A DNA stretch of 64,000 nucleotides from Apium graveolens (lineage: Eukaryota > Streptophyta > Magnoliopsida > Apiales > Apiaceae): contig NC_133647.1 in the NCBI RefSeq assembly GCF_009905375.1, positions 137,697,263 to 137,761,262 of the forward strand. The letters are read 5' to 3'. A program made the translations under genes and the position numbers. The notes below the pieces were generated by a model. It was not told the DNA's origin, ran no database searches, and saw only the letters and a list, made by a program, of their open reading frames with translations. Shown piece after piece: positions 12,940 to 24,024 of this stretch. Numbering within the stretch: the first letter of the stretch is position 1; every line of letters begins with the position of its first letter.

Positions 12940-13062
12940 ATGGCCAGAGTCCAGCAGACCCAGCGCAAGAGCGTGGGAAGCGCCCCGCGCCTTCCCGTTG
13001 AGATCATAGCTGCTATAGCTGCAGAGGTAGATCTATCTGTAGATCAGACCATCTACTTTTGA
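12940..13062 (+). CDS. 40-residue leader ORF inside element E 5' LTR
   Basis: ATG at 12940 after AACAACAGTTAGGAAGG, TGA at 13060. The peptide begins MARVQQTQRKSVG and ends DLSVDQTIYF. It is preserved in the 3' LTR (19729-19851) despite point changes. A positionally similar but longer ORF with a basic start (MPAMRTTARKRVGNG) occurs in the LTR of D at 59311. No family recognised. It could be a small translated upstream ORF in the retrotransposon leader or a chance frame. Confidence 0.35.
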   Translation: MARVQQTQRKSVGSAPRLPVEIIAAIAAEVDLSVDQTIYF

Positions 13063-13338
13063 GAATCAATTATGTATAATTATAACTTATGGCAGATAAT
13101 CGCAATTAATTATAAACTTATTAAGTAATCATTTTGGGTTGTAATAACTTTTAAATTGTGGATTCAAAGACTTGTACTTATTTCAATTTCATCTCTGAGA
13201 CTATAACGGGTTGTGGTGTGTGTTAGTGTGGGGTCACAGCATAAGGTTAATTATTATTAATTAAGTGAAGTGATATTGTGGAAAGAAAGACCGTGACGAC
13301 CCGGATCCCCGACCCCGGATCTGGGGGTGTTACAGAAA

Positions 13339-13350
13339 TGGTATCAGAGC
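13339..13350 (+). promoter_or_regulatory. Primer binding site of element E (initiator tRNA-Met type)
   Basis: TGGTATCAGAGC four bases after the LTR end, the usual complement of the initiator tRNA-Met 3' end in plant retrotransposons. The same site is present in B (42780) and D (59753). Confidence 0.9.
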
Positions 13351-13546
13351 TAAGCGTTATAAACCTCAGAGATGATGCGACGATATAATAACAAACTCAC
13401 AAAGATAATAAGAACTCTTGCCAAGTTCATGGTCGGACTACTTAAAGTAGTTCTGACAGTTAAAACCCTTACGGGAACCCTTATAAGTATCATGATAGTA
13501 ACTTAGCTCGTTTAATGTGTAGGCGCCTGAGATAGAGGACCCTGAG

Positions 13547-13858
13547 ATGTTCGAGCGTGAGCATGATGAGGCACTGCTAGATGTTGAGGATCAGGAGGAC
13601 CCCTCAGAGGAGTCAGAGATGAAGGTCATTGCTATTCTAGATGAGGAGGACCCGGATGAGGTCCCAGTAGCTGAGGAGCGTGTCGGACCTATGGTAGTGT
13701 ATGCTGGTACCCCTTTACCCACGCTTCCGGTGGTCAGAGCTCCTACCCCTCCACCACTATCTTGGATCCCTTATGATGACAGCTCAGAGACCCATACTTC
13801 CGAGCCTAGGCAGACCGAGGAGGCACGCCCCAGCGGCTTTCATGGATTTAATGAATAG
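13547..13858 (+). pseudogene. Acidic pre-gag ORF of element E, truncated by internal deletion
   Basis: 103 codons, rich in Asp, Glu and Pro ([26 protein letters not shown]). It lies between the primer site and pol, where D has a longer acidic ORF (59947-60824). Near 13835 its sequence runs directly into RT sequence (TTTCATGGATTTAATGAATAG), so the downstream part, gag, protease and the first half of RT have been deleted; in D the same two points are about 3 kb apart. Function unknown. Confidence 0.6.
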
Positions 13859-16212
13859 AGTATTTAAGAAGTACTTGGACAAGTGTGTGATAGTTTTTAT
13901 CGATGATATTTTGATCTACTCAAGGACTGAGGCAGAACATGCAGAGCATTTGAGGATAGCTCTAGGAATACTCAGAGAGGAGCAGTTATATGCCAAATTC
14001 TCGAAGTGTGAATTCTGGCGGAATGAAGTACAGTTTTTAGGACATGTGATCAATAAAGAAGGAGTATTGGTCGACCCCTCCAAGATAGAGGCGGTCTCAA
14101 ATTGGGAAAGGCCAACCACACCCACAGAGGTAAGGAGTTTTATAGGATTGGCCGGCTACTATCGTAGATTTGTACAGGACTTTGCGAAGATCGCAGGCCC
14201 TTTGACACGACTTACCCGTAAGACAGAGAAGTTTGAATGGACGGAGAAATGTGAGAACAGTTTTCTAGAATTAAAGAAAAGGTTGGTAACGCCCCGGTGT
14301 TGGCATTGCCGGACGGAAAAGGAGATTTTGTGATATATAGTGACGTGTCGCACAAAGGATTAGGGTGTGTGCTTATGCAACACGGTAGAGTGATTGCGTA
14401 TGCATCGAGACAACTGAAGGAATGCGAGATTAGATATCCTACTCATGACCTTGAGCTCGCGGCAATAGTATTTGCCTTAAAAATTTGGAGGCACTACTTG
14501 TATGGAGTGAAGTCCGAGATTTTCACAGACCATAAGAGCCTCAAGTAATATTTACGCAGAAAGAGCTCAACATGCGCCAGAGGAGATGGTTAGAACTAAT
14601 CAAGGACTATGATTGTGAGATTCTCTATCATCCGGGGAAAGCCAATATGGTGGCTGATGCCCTTAGTAGAAAGGAAAGACTCAGAATGATAACGACTTCG
14701 GAGGAGTTAATCAGGGATTTTGAAAGGATGGAAATAGAAGTAAAGATAACCGGAACTGAAAAACTTTTTGAGATCTCAATGCAACCAGAGTTATTGGAAA
14801 AGATCCGATTGTGCCAAGAGAAAATAATAAAAGAAGGCAGAAAGTCAATGACTGGAGAGGAGATCCATACTGAGAAAGATGATAAAGGGATAATGAGGTA
14901 CTCCTACCGGATTTGGGTTCCGAATGTTCATGAGCTTAAAGATGAGATTTTGGATGAAAGCCATAGTTCAAGGTATTCCATTCACCCGGGAAGTACCAAG
15001 ATGTATAGGGATTTGAAGGAATATTACTGGTGGCCCAACATGAAGAGGGACATAGCAGAATGGGTAAACAAATGTTTGACTTGCCAAAGGGTAAAGGCAG
15101 AGCACCAGAGACCCAGTGGACTTTTATGACCCCTGGAGATTCCCGAATGGAAATGGGAACAGATAGCGATGGGTTTTGTTGTAGGCTTGCCAAGGACGAA
15201 AGCCAATCATGACCCCATATGGGTAATTATAGACCGACTGACAAAGTTAGCTCATTTCATTCCTATCAATGGGAGATACACAGTCGATAGACTGGTGGAC
15301 ATTTACCTTAAGGAAATAGTGACGCGACATGGAGTCCCAGCGTCCATTGTCTCAGACCGAGACCCCAGGTTCAACTCCAGATTTTGGAGGAGCTTTCAAG
15401 AATATGCGGGGACCAAGTTAAATATGAGTACCGCGTACCATCCCCAGACGGATGGGCAGAGTGAAAGGACCATCCAGACACTAGAGGATATGTTGAGAGT
15501 CTGTGCAATAGACCTTAAAGGAAGTTGGGATGACCACTTGCCGTTGATCGAGTTTTCTTATAACAATAGCTTTCATGCTAGCATCGAAATGTTGCCTTAT
15601 GAGGCCCTGTACGGAAGAAGGTGTCGATCTCCCTTATACTGGGATGAAGTAGGAGAGCGGAAGATGCTCGGACCCGAAGTGGTCCAAAGGACCAAAGACA
15701 TAGTGGATCTTATCAGAGGATGGCTTGTAGCAGCCCAAGACAGACAGAAGAAATATGCAGACCTAGCCCGAAAGGACAAGGAATATGAAGTCGGGGACTT
15801 AGTACTGCTAAAGGTATCCCCTTGGAAGGGATTAATGAGGTTCGGAAAGAAAGGAAAACTAAGCCCAAGATACATTGGACCTTTTGAGATATTAAGACGG
15901 ATTGGAAAGTTAGCTTACGAGCTAGCCTTACCCCCTAACTTGCAACAAGTTCATAATGTGTTCCATGTGTCAATGCTAAGGAAGTATCATCAGGATGCCA
16001 GACACATAGTGGAGTACGAGCAGGTGGATATGCAACCAGATCTGACTTACATGGAGAAGCCAATAAGGATTATCGATAAGAAGGAGCAGGTGCTTCGGAA
16101 CAAAGTAATCAAGCTAGTCAGAGTGCTATGGCAGAATCATAATATGGAAGAATCAACTTGGGAACTAGAGAGTGTGATGCTAGAAAAGTACCCCCATTTG
16201 TTTTCTATCTGA
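13838..16212 (+). pseudogene. Element E pol remnant: RT C-terminal half, RNase H, integrase with chromodomain-like tail
   Basis: RT begins at MDLMNRVF with the active site FIDDILIYS kept, then [10 protein letters not shown] and the [13 protein letters not shown] block. RNase H continues in other frames: a base is lost near 14295, and a stop and shift occur at about 14548 after DHKSLK. The integrase has the HHCC zinc domain ([13 protein letters not shown]...CLTCQRV), a TGA at about 15128, the core with SDRDPRF and DGQSERTIQ, and the tail KLVRVLWQNHNMEESTWE typical of chromoviruses. The first catalytic Asp position reads MGFV instead of the family's MDFV. The stop is TGA at 16210. Confidence 0.9.
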
Positions 16213-16231
16213 TTCCGGGACGGAATCCTTT

Positions 16232-16245
16232 TAAGGAGGGGAGAC
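16232..16245 (+). promoter_or_regulatory. Polypurine tract of element E
   Basis: The purine-rich AAGGAGGGGAGA lies immediately before the 3' LTR start TGTAATAA. Confidence 0.8.
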
Positions 16246-19200
16246 TGTAATAACCCCCAAAATTTTCAACTTTTTGTAACCCTTGTGAATAGTGTTTTTG
16301 CTGAATGAGAAAACTTTTCATGCCACACTAGGTAGGGGTTCTTTTATGGATATTCTGAGATTTTATTGGCACTCTATATGGTATATAAGTGTATGTAAAG
16401 ATCGTCAGAATCCAATTCCGAACACTTTGATTTTTCCCGGAAATCCACTAGATACGGAAAGAATTGAGTATAAGGTAACAGGATAAAAAGGATTTAAATT
16501 AAAGGATTATAAGAGAGGATCATAAAAGGAATATAATATATTGAGAAAGGTTAAGGGAACCTAAGTAATAAGATCCCGGGTATGATCCCTCAAACGATAA
16601 ATGAAAACGAAAGTTAAGCGAACCGTATAACAGATCAGCGGTCATTAGGCAAATAATTAGGAAGTTATTCAAAGAGATTAGTGGGGATGAGGTCACCCAA
16701 CCAATGAGAAGAGGACAAGGAGGGAAAGATGACATCATAGCATGACATAAGCATGACATGGGAAGGAAGGAAATGTGGTGGATTATTAACCACACAAAAT
16801 CAAGGGCAAATAGGTAATTTACCAAAACAAAAACAAAACTACAACCAACCAAGCCAAATAATTCATTCTTCATCAAAACAAAAAAAAACAAGGCATTATT
16901 TCTTCATTGCTCTCGGCTTTTACTATTGTAAAGGAAGAAGAAATTCAAAACTCAAGATCAAGGCTTCCTAAATTGGTAAGATAATTCCCTAGTATTCCTT
17001 ATGCATAGTTATAGCTATATTATGAGTTTAAGCCACCAATTCATTCTCTATCTTCTCCAAGAAATCAATGAAGAAGACAATGAATAGTGACTTCAAGAAT
17101 TTAAACTTGATTTTCTTGTTTTTCCTTTAAGATCCAAGCTTTCTTAAGACTCCTCAAGGCTTCTTAAGGCTTCCTAGCTACTCACACCACTTCAAGGAAG
17201 GTATATCATCGCCAAACCCTAGATTCCTTTGTATAATAAGATGATTTTGATTGTTATGATGATATAGTAGCTTAATGCTTGTGGTTTAGAGTTTGGGTTG
17301 GAGTGGTAGTGAAATAGAATGGTGAATCTTGTTGTTTTGGTTAAAAGAACTTAAGTATAGTTAAATTCAAGCTTAGGCATAAGTATAAATGTTAATATTG
17401 AATTGATTGGGGCTGTTATGATGTGATAAGGATGGACTTTGGTTGTATGAATGGGTTGAGGTTGAATTGTGATGGTTTTTGAATGGTTTAAATTTGGGAA
17501 ATCGCATAAATATAGCCGTCGTAATGTCCGATTTACTTTAGACTGCTTTTGTTCATAACATTTGGACCCGATAACTCCCTGCTAGATTATGAACATTGCC
17601 ATGTTTAGATAGCTCATGTTACGAGCTTCATTTTTATATGTAGTTCGTTCGATTCCGATGCACGGTTTAGGAGAAACGACCGTTTCAAGTAACGGCGTTT
17701 CACGAACGAAACTTTTCCCCTCGCCTTACTTTGAAACATAGGTTAAAGACTGAAAAGGGTTAATTAATGTATGTAACAATTATGGTAAGTGTGTTAGGCA
17801 GTTGGTAAGACACCCGCGAAAGAATCGCCTTAAAACTCGTAATGGTTAATTTATTAAAAATGGTGGAGCCGAGGGTACTCGAGTGACTTAAGAGAATCAG
17901 TAAGCGCAAAACAAGCGTTAGAGTCTAAGTTAGTTAAAGTATAGATTAACAAGTGACTTTGGTTTAATTCCAACTTACTTGTTGTTTATAGGTTACCAGA
18001 CTCGTCCCGATCCTTTTATCACCCCAGTCGCTCAGGCAAGTTTTCTATCCGTTATACTGTTGTTGTGATGTATACACTGGTATATGCATTATCTTGTAAT
18101 AGATGCATGATGGTTATGTTAGCAAATTCTTGCGATATATTGTAGCATGTGATATGGTACATATGCATGCCTGTTTCGTATTCTTGCCATATATATCTGT
18201 TGGTTCAGTTGATAATACCTATGCTAGAGAATAGCGGTAATTTGCATATACCCTTAGTATAGGGACCCAAAGGTGAAAACATTTTCTAAAATCGGGAGTC
18301 GAGGATCCCGAGTAGATTATATATATATATTTATATATATATATATGGTTATAGTTTTCACAACTATTAATCGAATAAGGGTTATTCGATAACTTTATTT
18401 TATTATTGAATATTATTTCGAATATTCATCCGAGGACTTATGACTCCTTTATTTTATTATTGAATATTATTTCGAATATTCATTCGAGGGCTTATGACTC
18501 AGCTTATTTTATTTATTGAATATTATTTGAATATTCATTTGAGGATCTATGACTCCGATTATTTGCTGAGATATATTCTTTATTTTATTAAAGAATAAGG
18601 TGTCGATAATCAAACTTATTTTCGATTATTCAATTAAAGATAGTACTTTCATATAAGTATATCTTTGGTTATTTAATATCCATTTCAAGTATAAGTTTTA
18701 AAACTTCTACTTCGATTATTTTTATAAGATTATTCTCTATGGGAATATTATTTAAATAATAATATTCAGATATTTTCTAAATATATTGGGACTGATTTAC
18801 TTCATTAAATCAGCATTACTCCAAACACTCTTTAAAGTGTTTTCGAGTCTTCAAAATGATTTTTAAAAGTTAGAGCGGATCCCAAAACTCATTTTTATAT
18901 TTAAGATCTTCCTTTCAAAGGGGATTTAAATACTCGCTCAAAACCTGGGGGATCCAGCTCTGTGGTGCATTTTACATTCGCAACGTGGTTGCTGTTTTGA
19001 GAAAACAAATGAATTGATTACTTACCCAACGTTCGGGAAGTAAGCCCATCTAATTGAGTCGGCATAAGCGACAGGCCGGGGTACGGTCTATCATAGTGTA
19101 AGTGGCTGGGTGGCAGTCCATCAACGCGTAAGAGGCCAGGTGGCGGTCCAGCACAAGGTCGTTATGTGGCCAGGGTGATGTCCGGTGGGGGATTCATCCA

Positions 19201-20123
19201 TCTACTAGTAGAAAAGGTTACTTATTGGTATCTTTGCCTGATCAGCAAGATATCGGGTTTATGCCAAAATTCTTTTCCTTTCCAAAAATTCATTGGATGT
19301 TACAAACTCTGTTCATACTTTACATGACAGAGGTTCCAGGAAATGTTTAAGAGATATATATGTGGATATATATCGGGACTAAATAAAGTATCTCGTAACT
19401 TTATTTCATTCAATAATATTTCAAAGATTGAATTTATTCAAGTCTTAACTTGTCATCTATGGGATGACCTTTTTTTTTTAAAAACCTATAATACTTTGAA
19501 CAGTGGTAGTTCAAGTAGCCTTATAAATGATATAAGTATAGTGAAGTATTTGGTAACTTCATCTTCCTTTAAGCTTATATCCAGTAAGTAATTATCTTAC
19601 TTTTGATAAAGGTTTTCAGTAAGTTATCTATTAGATACTTGCATTATTGATTACACTATATATTATCTTGCGAGCTGTAAGGCTCACTCTTGCTTTATTT
19701 CTTCATCACACAATAACAGTTAGGAAGGATGACCAGACTCCAGCAGACCCAGCGCAAGAGCGTGGGAAGCGCCCCGCGCCTTCCCGTTGAGATCATAGCT
19801 GCTATAGCTGCAGAGGTAGATCTATCTGTAGATCAGACCATCTACTTTTGAGAATCAATTATGTATAATTATAACTTGTGGCAGATAATGGCAATTAATT
19901 GTAAACTTATTAAGTAATCATTTTGGGTTGTAATAACTTTTAAATTGTGGATTCAAAGACTTGTACTTATTTCAATTTCATCTCTGAGACTATAACGGGT
20001 TGTGGTGTGTGTTAGTGTGGGGTCACAGCATAAGGTTAATTATTATTAATTAAGTGAAGTGATATTGTGGAAAGAAAGACCGTGACGACCCGGATCCCCG
20101 ACCCCGGATCTGGGGGTGTTATA
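16246..20123 (+). repeat. 3' LTR of element E (3878 bp)
   Basis: Collinear with 9534-13334, with roughly 1-2% substitutions by eye plus indels, including the 77-bp segment at about 16593-16669 and 12 extra bases near 18610. The end reads GTGTTATA, a C-to-T change in the expected CA end, followed by ttaat, the right target-site duplication (20124-20128). Confidence 0.93.
19729..19851 (+). CDS. 40-residue leader ORF inside element E 3' LTR
   Basis: Second copy of the LTR leader ORF (start MTRLQQTQRKSVG), same length as at 12940-13062, with two amino-acid changes near the start. The evidence is weak, because LTR copies are identical at insertion. Confidence 0.3.
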   Translation: MTRLQQTQRKSVGSAPRLPVEIIAAIAAEVDLSVDQTIYF

Positions 20124-20217
20124 TTAATTTAAAATGACTTCTCGATATGTACTTCATTTCTTAAAATGACTTCTCGATAGATAAATTTCAAACGTCTATT
20201 TTTGAGTTCTCGACAAG
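20124..20217 (+). other. Element G non-coding segment between E and F insertions
   Basis: Continues G after element E: ttaat duplication (20124-20128), then two copies of AAAATGACTTCTCGAT and a GAGTTCTCGACAAG. It joins to 31438 across element F, and the joined stretch resembles 39880-39960 of remnant H. Bases 20213-20217 (acaag) are the left duplication of F. Confidence 0.8.
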
Positions 20218-21680
20218 TGTTAGGGCGAAATCACGCACTAATATTCACGCAAGTATACGCGTTCGCAAGTAATATAGAATACTTTCTAGTTCGTTCCCTC
20301 AGAGACTCAGACTAAGTTATTGTCTAATTTAACTCACTCACCAATGTATGATTACTTCTCAATGTTAAGATAATAACACTTAAAATTGTTGATTAAATAT
20401 TAACTATAATTAACTACTTAATTAACCACTTAACTAACACTGCAATTTATCAATAATAAAACACTCATGAGATCACAACTTCATTATTACTTCCTTCTAT
20501 AGCCATAGTTATTACCTTTAGCATGTGACAGTGATGATATTAATCGAATAACACAAAACTGATAAAAGCCAACTTTCATTGTACTAATACCATTCTACCA
20601 AACATCCACAATTAAGATAGAAGCTGAATAGTCATCAATTATGTTGAGACCCTATATGTCTATAGAATTTGATAACACAACGATTTAAGCACAAGTTACT
20701 CCTTTTGATTACATAGGGAAAATAAAACTGTTAGAGTTACCCACTAATCATGCACAACGTACATGAACCTATGCTAGCATGGCAAGTTCTAAACCTCAAG
20801 ATCCACTGTCGCTTCACAAGAGATTAACACCCTATCTTATATGTTCGCGACGCACATAAGACGAATACGCACAACCTATACTAGATATCATGCAATCATC
20901 ACACAGTAAAGTATTAAACAATTAACTAAAGAATTTCATAATAAATCCATTGCAACCCCATGATCACGATTAGCCCATAACAGAACTTATCGCCATCATG
21001 GGTTCATATGAAATCATGATAAACGAACACAAGAAAATAACAACTAAACTAATTATATTAAAACAGAGTACGTCACAAGAGTAAATAAGTCAAAGCATAA
21101 AAACTAGCATCCAACGTTACAACGAAACAAGAATCACAAGAATATATGCTTCCTCTTCGTTGCTGTGTGCTAAATCGGTCTTCTTCCTTATCTCCTTCGC
21201 TTCTTGCAAAACACAATCTAAAACATAATCCCTTCTTAATACCTTGTGAAAAACGTCTCAAATCTACTTATATAATAGTCCCATAAAACTCAGATTACAT
21301 AGAAGTTGGAAGTCAAACAGAAGTAGAAGTCTAAACTAATTCAGCTTTTTCCCCGACCCTGCGCGGCCGCTCAGCATTTCTGCGCGTGCGCGCAAGGCTG
21401 CTGCGCGGCCGCTCAGCATAGCTGCGCGGGCGCGCAGGACCCTACTGGAAAATTTCCAGGTTTGCTCCGTTTCTTCGCCGTAATCTGCCCGTTCTTTTCC
21501 TCTCGCAATGATGAACACATGCCAAGGCTTATTCTTGATGATTCCTCCTCCGAAATGCAACTAATACCCTGAAATGCATAAACACTAGAAAAACACATCA
21601 AATACACAAAATACTTGATTTCAAGACACCAATTTAAGCCATTTTAAGACGTTCTAAGTGATATAAAATGCCACTTATCA
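20218..21680 (-). repeat. 3' LTR of element F (left end, 1463 bp)
   Basis: In element sense it starts TGATAAGTGGCATTTTA and ends GCGTGATTTCGCCCTAACA. A TATA box (TATATAAG on the minus strand) is at 21267-21274. Two GC-rich hairpin units lie at 21359-21437. The inner edge is preceded, in element sense, by the purine-rich AAGTTTGGGG. Confidence 0.93.
21359..21437. repeat. GC-rich inverted-repeat units in element F 3' LTR
   Basis: Two units of the form CTGCGCGGCCGC, TCAGCAT, a short spacer, then GCGGGCGCGCAG, whose arms are inverted complements with about one mismatch. They stand out strongly from the AT-rich surroundings. A third full unit is in the element interior (24288-24324) and a shortened pair in the other LTR (31129-31194). 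Confidence 0.8.
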
Positions 21681-22851
21681 CAGCCCCAAACTTAAATCGA
21701 TGCTTGTCCTCAAGCGTCACAGACTCAAAAACAAATAAAAATATGCATGAATGCAATCTATATGAAAATGCAACGATCCCCCTTACTACAATTAACCAAT
21801 CAAATTGTCACGTCTCAACGAATGCAGTTAGACACTAAAGATCAAGAAACTCATGCAAACGGACATACCGCCAGAAACGTGGTGTGTGCAAATGCTTAAC
21901 AGATATGCTTCGGAACTAGACCAATTACTATGACTAGACTTTCCTCAAGGCAATCCTACGATTATACAAAGAATAAAAATTCTAGGCACAAAGTGATATA
22001 CAACACTACAAGAACTTTAGAGTTTACTACGGAATCGTGCTTTTTATTTACAACGCAAATGCTTATTTGACCGTGCAGTGAGTGAGGTCCACAAAAGACT
22101 TATACAATGGTATCCATGTAACGAGCGTTAGGTTAGCAGATCCCAGACTCTAAAAGCCTTAGGTCACTAGGCACAAAGTCCCCTAAGAACTTAATAACTC
22201 GAATACCAAAGAGCCCACTCTTGATCAATTACGCAAAAAAAAAATTTTTTTTTTTTTTTATTTTATTCTTTTTTTTTTCTTCTGAGCAAGTGCGTTTCGC
22301 TCCATCTTGCTCAACCCTAGACTACTCGCATAACATGCGAGCCGTCTACTAGCCATTTGACGCCTAGCCACAACTAGCAACAAATTCCATTTTTACTCCA
22401 TTTTTTTTCTTTTTCATGCCTTTACCACTAAGAACCTATTATCAAATTCTAAGCATAATAAATAGATTATCCTCGAAAATAATCAGATCATAACAATAAT
22501 CTAGTCCTTCAGCATTCTCTAAGACTTAGTGACAATACAAGTGCTTCTAGCATGCATATCAACCTACACAACTTAATATCACTTTAATGCTATCACTACA
22601 CTCGCATCAATATCACAATTCAGTCGATAAATCATTGCAAAAGGGATCATGGTATATGCATGAGCTATATGATATGACAACAAATAAAGCTATAAAAAAA
22701 AACTATATGGCAAAAATTATGCAACTATATGAACTAACTATCATGAATATGCAACTATATGACACACACAAAATATTCCTTAACTACCACCCCCAAACTT
22801 AAAATCTTCACTGTCCCCAGTGAAGGTAGTAGAAAGGAACACAGGGTATAC
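21681..22851 (-). other. Element F non-coding region between env-like ORF and 3' LTR
   Basis: No convincing ORF. The edge at 21681-21695 is the polypurine tract in element sense. A/T homopolymer runs lie at about 22230-22285 and 22398-22412, and another CCCCCAAACTTAAAA block at 22789-22803 resembles the polypurine tract at 21683-21696 and could be a second, internal one. Confidence 0.7.
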
Positions 22852-24024
22852 CTACTCGGAGACATCATCATCATCACCCTCAGTGGGTGGAGTATCAGGC
22901 GGCGGGTATGCAGAGTCCTCACCAAAAACTGGCCACTGGATATCAGCTCCAAGGCCTCGAAAAGCAGTCCCTAACGCAAGGGTGAGCTCCTGAGCAAACC
23001 TGCTCTGCGTCTCATACATGGCATCCATCCGCCATGAAAGCCTCCTATACTGGGCATCACCCATCCCAGCACCCTCCTGAGCTCTCGAAGAACTAGCCTC
23101 ACCACGCCCTGGCCTGGCCATAGTAGCACCTCGTGCTGGACGCCCTCCGGGAAGACGATAACCCAGCCCATGCTCCTCAGGCTCACCACCGGTCCACTCC
23201 TGCATCCCATTCAGAGTGCCAGAATCTATAGGAGCTGCTGGCAACTACAACTGCTCATGAGCCGGCCAGTTCACTCCTACTGCACGGCATAGCTTTGTAA
23301 CCGTGGATGCATAAGGGATGTTCATATGCTTTGCTCCCCTCAAAAACTTCAGAATTCCTTGGTAGATAAACTCACCAAGGTCCACATAGTATTCCTCATT
23401 CAGAATTCCCCACAACAACTATGCTCTCTCAACTGTGACCTCGTGTGCATGTGAAGAAGGCAAGATATTAGCACATATAAATGCGTTCCATGCACGGGCA
23501 TACCTGTTCATGGTGATCGCCGGAAAGTGACGATACTCATTATTGGCTGGACTGCGGTTCCAAACTGTGCCCGGTCGACAGAGAGTCGCACAAATCAAAT
23601 CCAAGTCAAAATCCTCAGCAGTCTTTTCATTCCAGTTCTCCTCCTCGGGCTTCCTCTCTCGCTGTCCAATCACTCGGCGAATCGCCGCAGGATGATAATC
23701 AACTGTCAGCCCCCGAACTACAGAAAACCCATTCTTTTCAGCCTTCGCGTTCGCGTAGAACTCGCGAACAACACTCATCGGTACTGCTTCGGGTGACTCA
23801 CAAAAAGCTATCCACCCCTTCTCTGCAATCATGGGCAACAACTCACCATCCCTCCCTGATGGTAAAAACCCCCTCTCCTTCAGAATCGGCTTCCCCAACA
23901 GCCTAGTATACTCCTCCTCCGCGGCTCTGTCAGTTAACCGAGGCCTCGCAGCAGTACCCCTTGATGAATCAGCAGTAGGGACTGTGCTGCTGCTGTCAAT
24001 AGTGCGTGCTCTCTTGGGTGCCAT
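22852..24024 (-). pseudogene. Element F env-like ORF, two in-frame stops
   Basis: A 391-codon frame starting MAPKRARTIDSS at 24024 and ending DDDDVSE at 22852, cut by TAG at 23419-23421 and TAG at 23245-23247. The middle (GWIAFCES, VVREFYANA, GLTVDYHPAAIRRVI) looks like the 'plant transposon protein' domain known from Athila third ORFs. There is no N-terminal signal peptide, and I see no membrane helix, so an envelope role is not supported. It is followed 456 bp upstream by pol. A TATA box sits about 97 bp before its ATG. Confidence 0.8.

Larger units (their letters stand above)
9534..13334 (+). repeat. 5' LTR of element E (3801 bp)
   Basis: Starts TGTAATAACCCCCAAAATTT and ends GGGGGTGTTACA. 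It is collinear with 16246-20123 apart from small indels: a 77-bp segment (about 16593-16669 in the other LTR) is absent here between short TCAAA repeats. Inside are an AT dinucleotide tract (11530-11560), three units of about 54 bp (11607-11769), a repeated GGCCGGGTGGCGGTCC-type unit (12270-12360), a CTACTAGTAG palindrome (about 12402) and a 40-residue ORF near the 3' end. Confidence 0.93.
9534..20123 (+). mobile_element. Element E: Tekay-like Ty3/gypsy retrotransposon with large internal deletion
   Basis: Two long LTRs (9534-13334 and 16246-20123) flank a 2.9-kb interior with a tRNA-Met-type primer site, an acidic pre-gag ORF fragment, and RT, RNase H and integrase with a C-terminal chromodomain-like tail. 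Five-base duplications ttaat (9529-9533 and 20124-20128) bound it, with the LTR end mutated from CA to TA. Gag, protease and the N-terminal half of RT are missing. It is inserted in the non-coding region of G. Confidence 0.92.

Noticed and set aside
21073..21261. 62-codon minus-strand ORF just after the Athila TATA box, present in both LTRs
   Set aside because: It has no ATG start (it opens with TTG), and conservation between LTR pairs is automatic.
22220..22290. Long A/T homopolymer tract, possibly a retroposon tail
   Set aside because: It lies inside the Athila 3' region without any LINE or SINE sequence or target-site duplication next to it.
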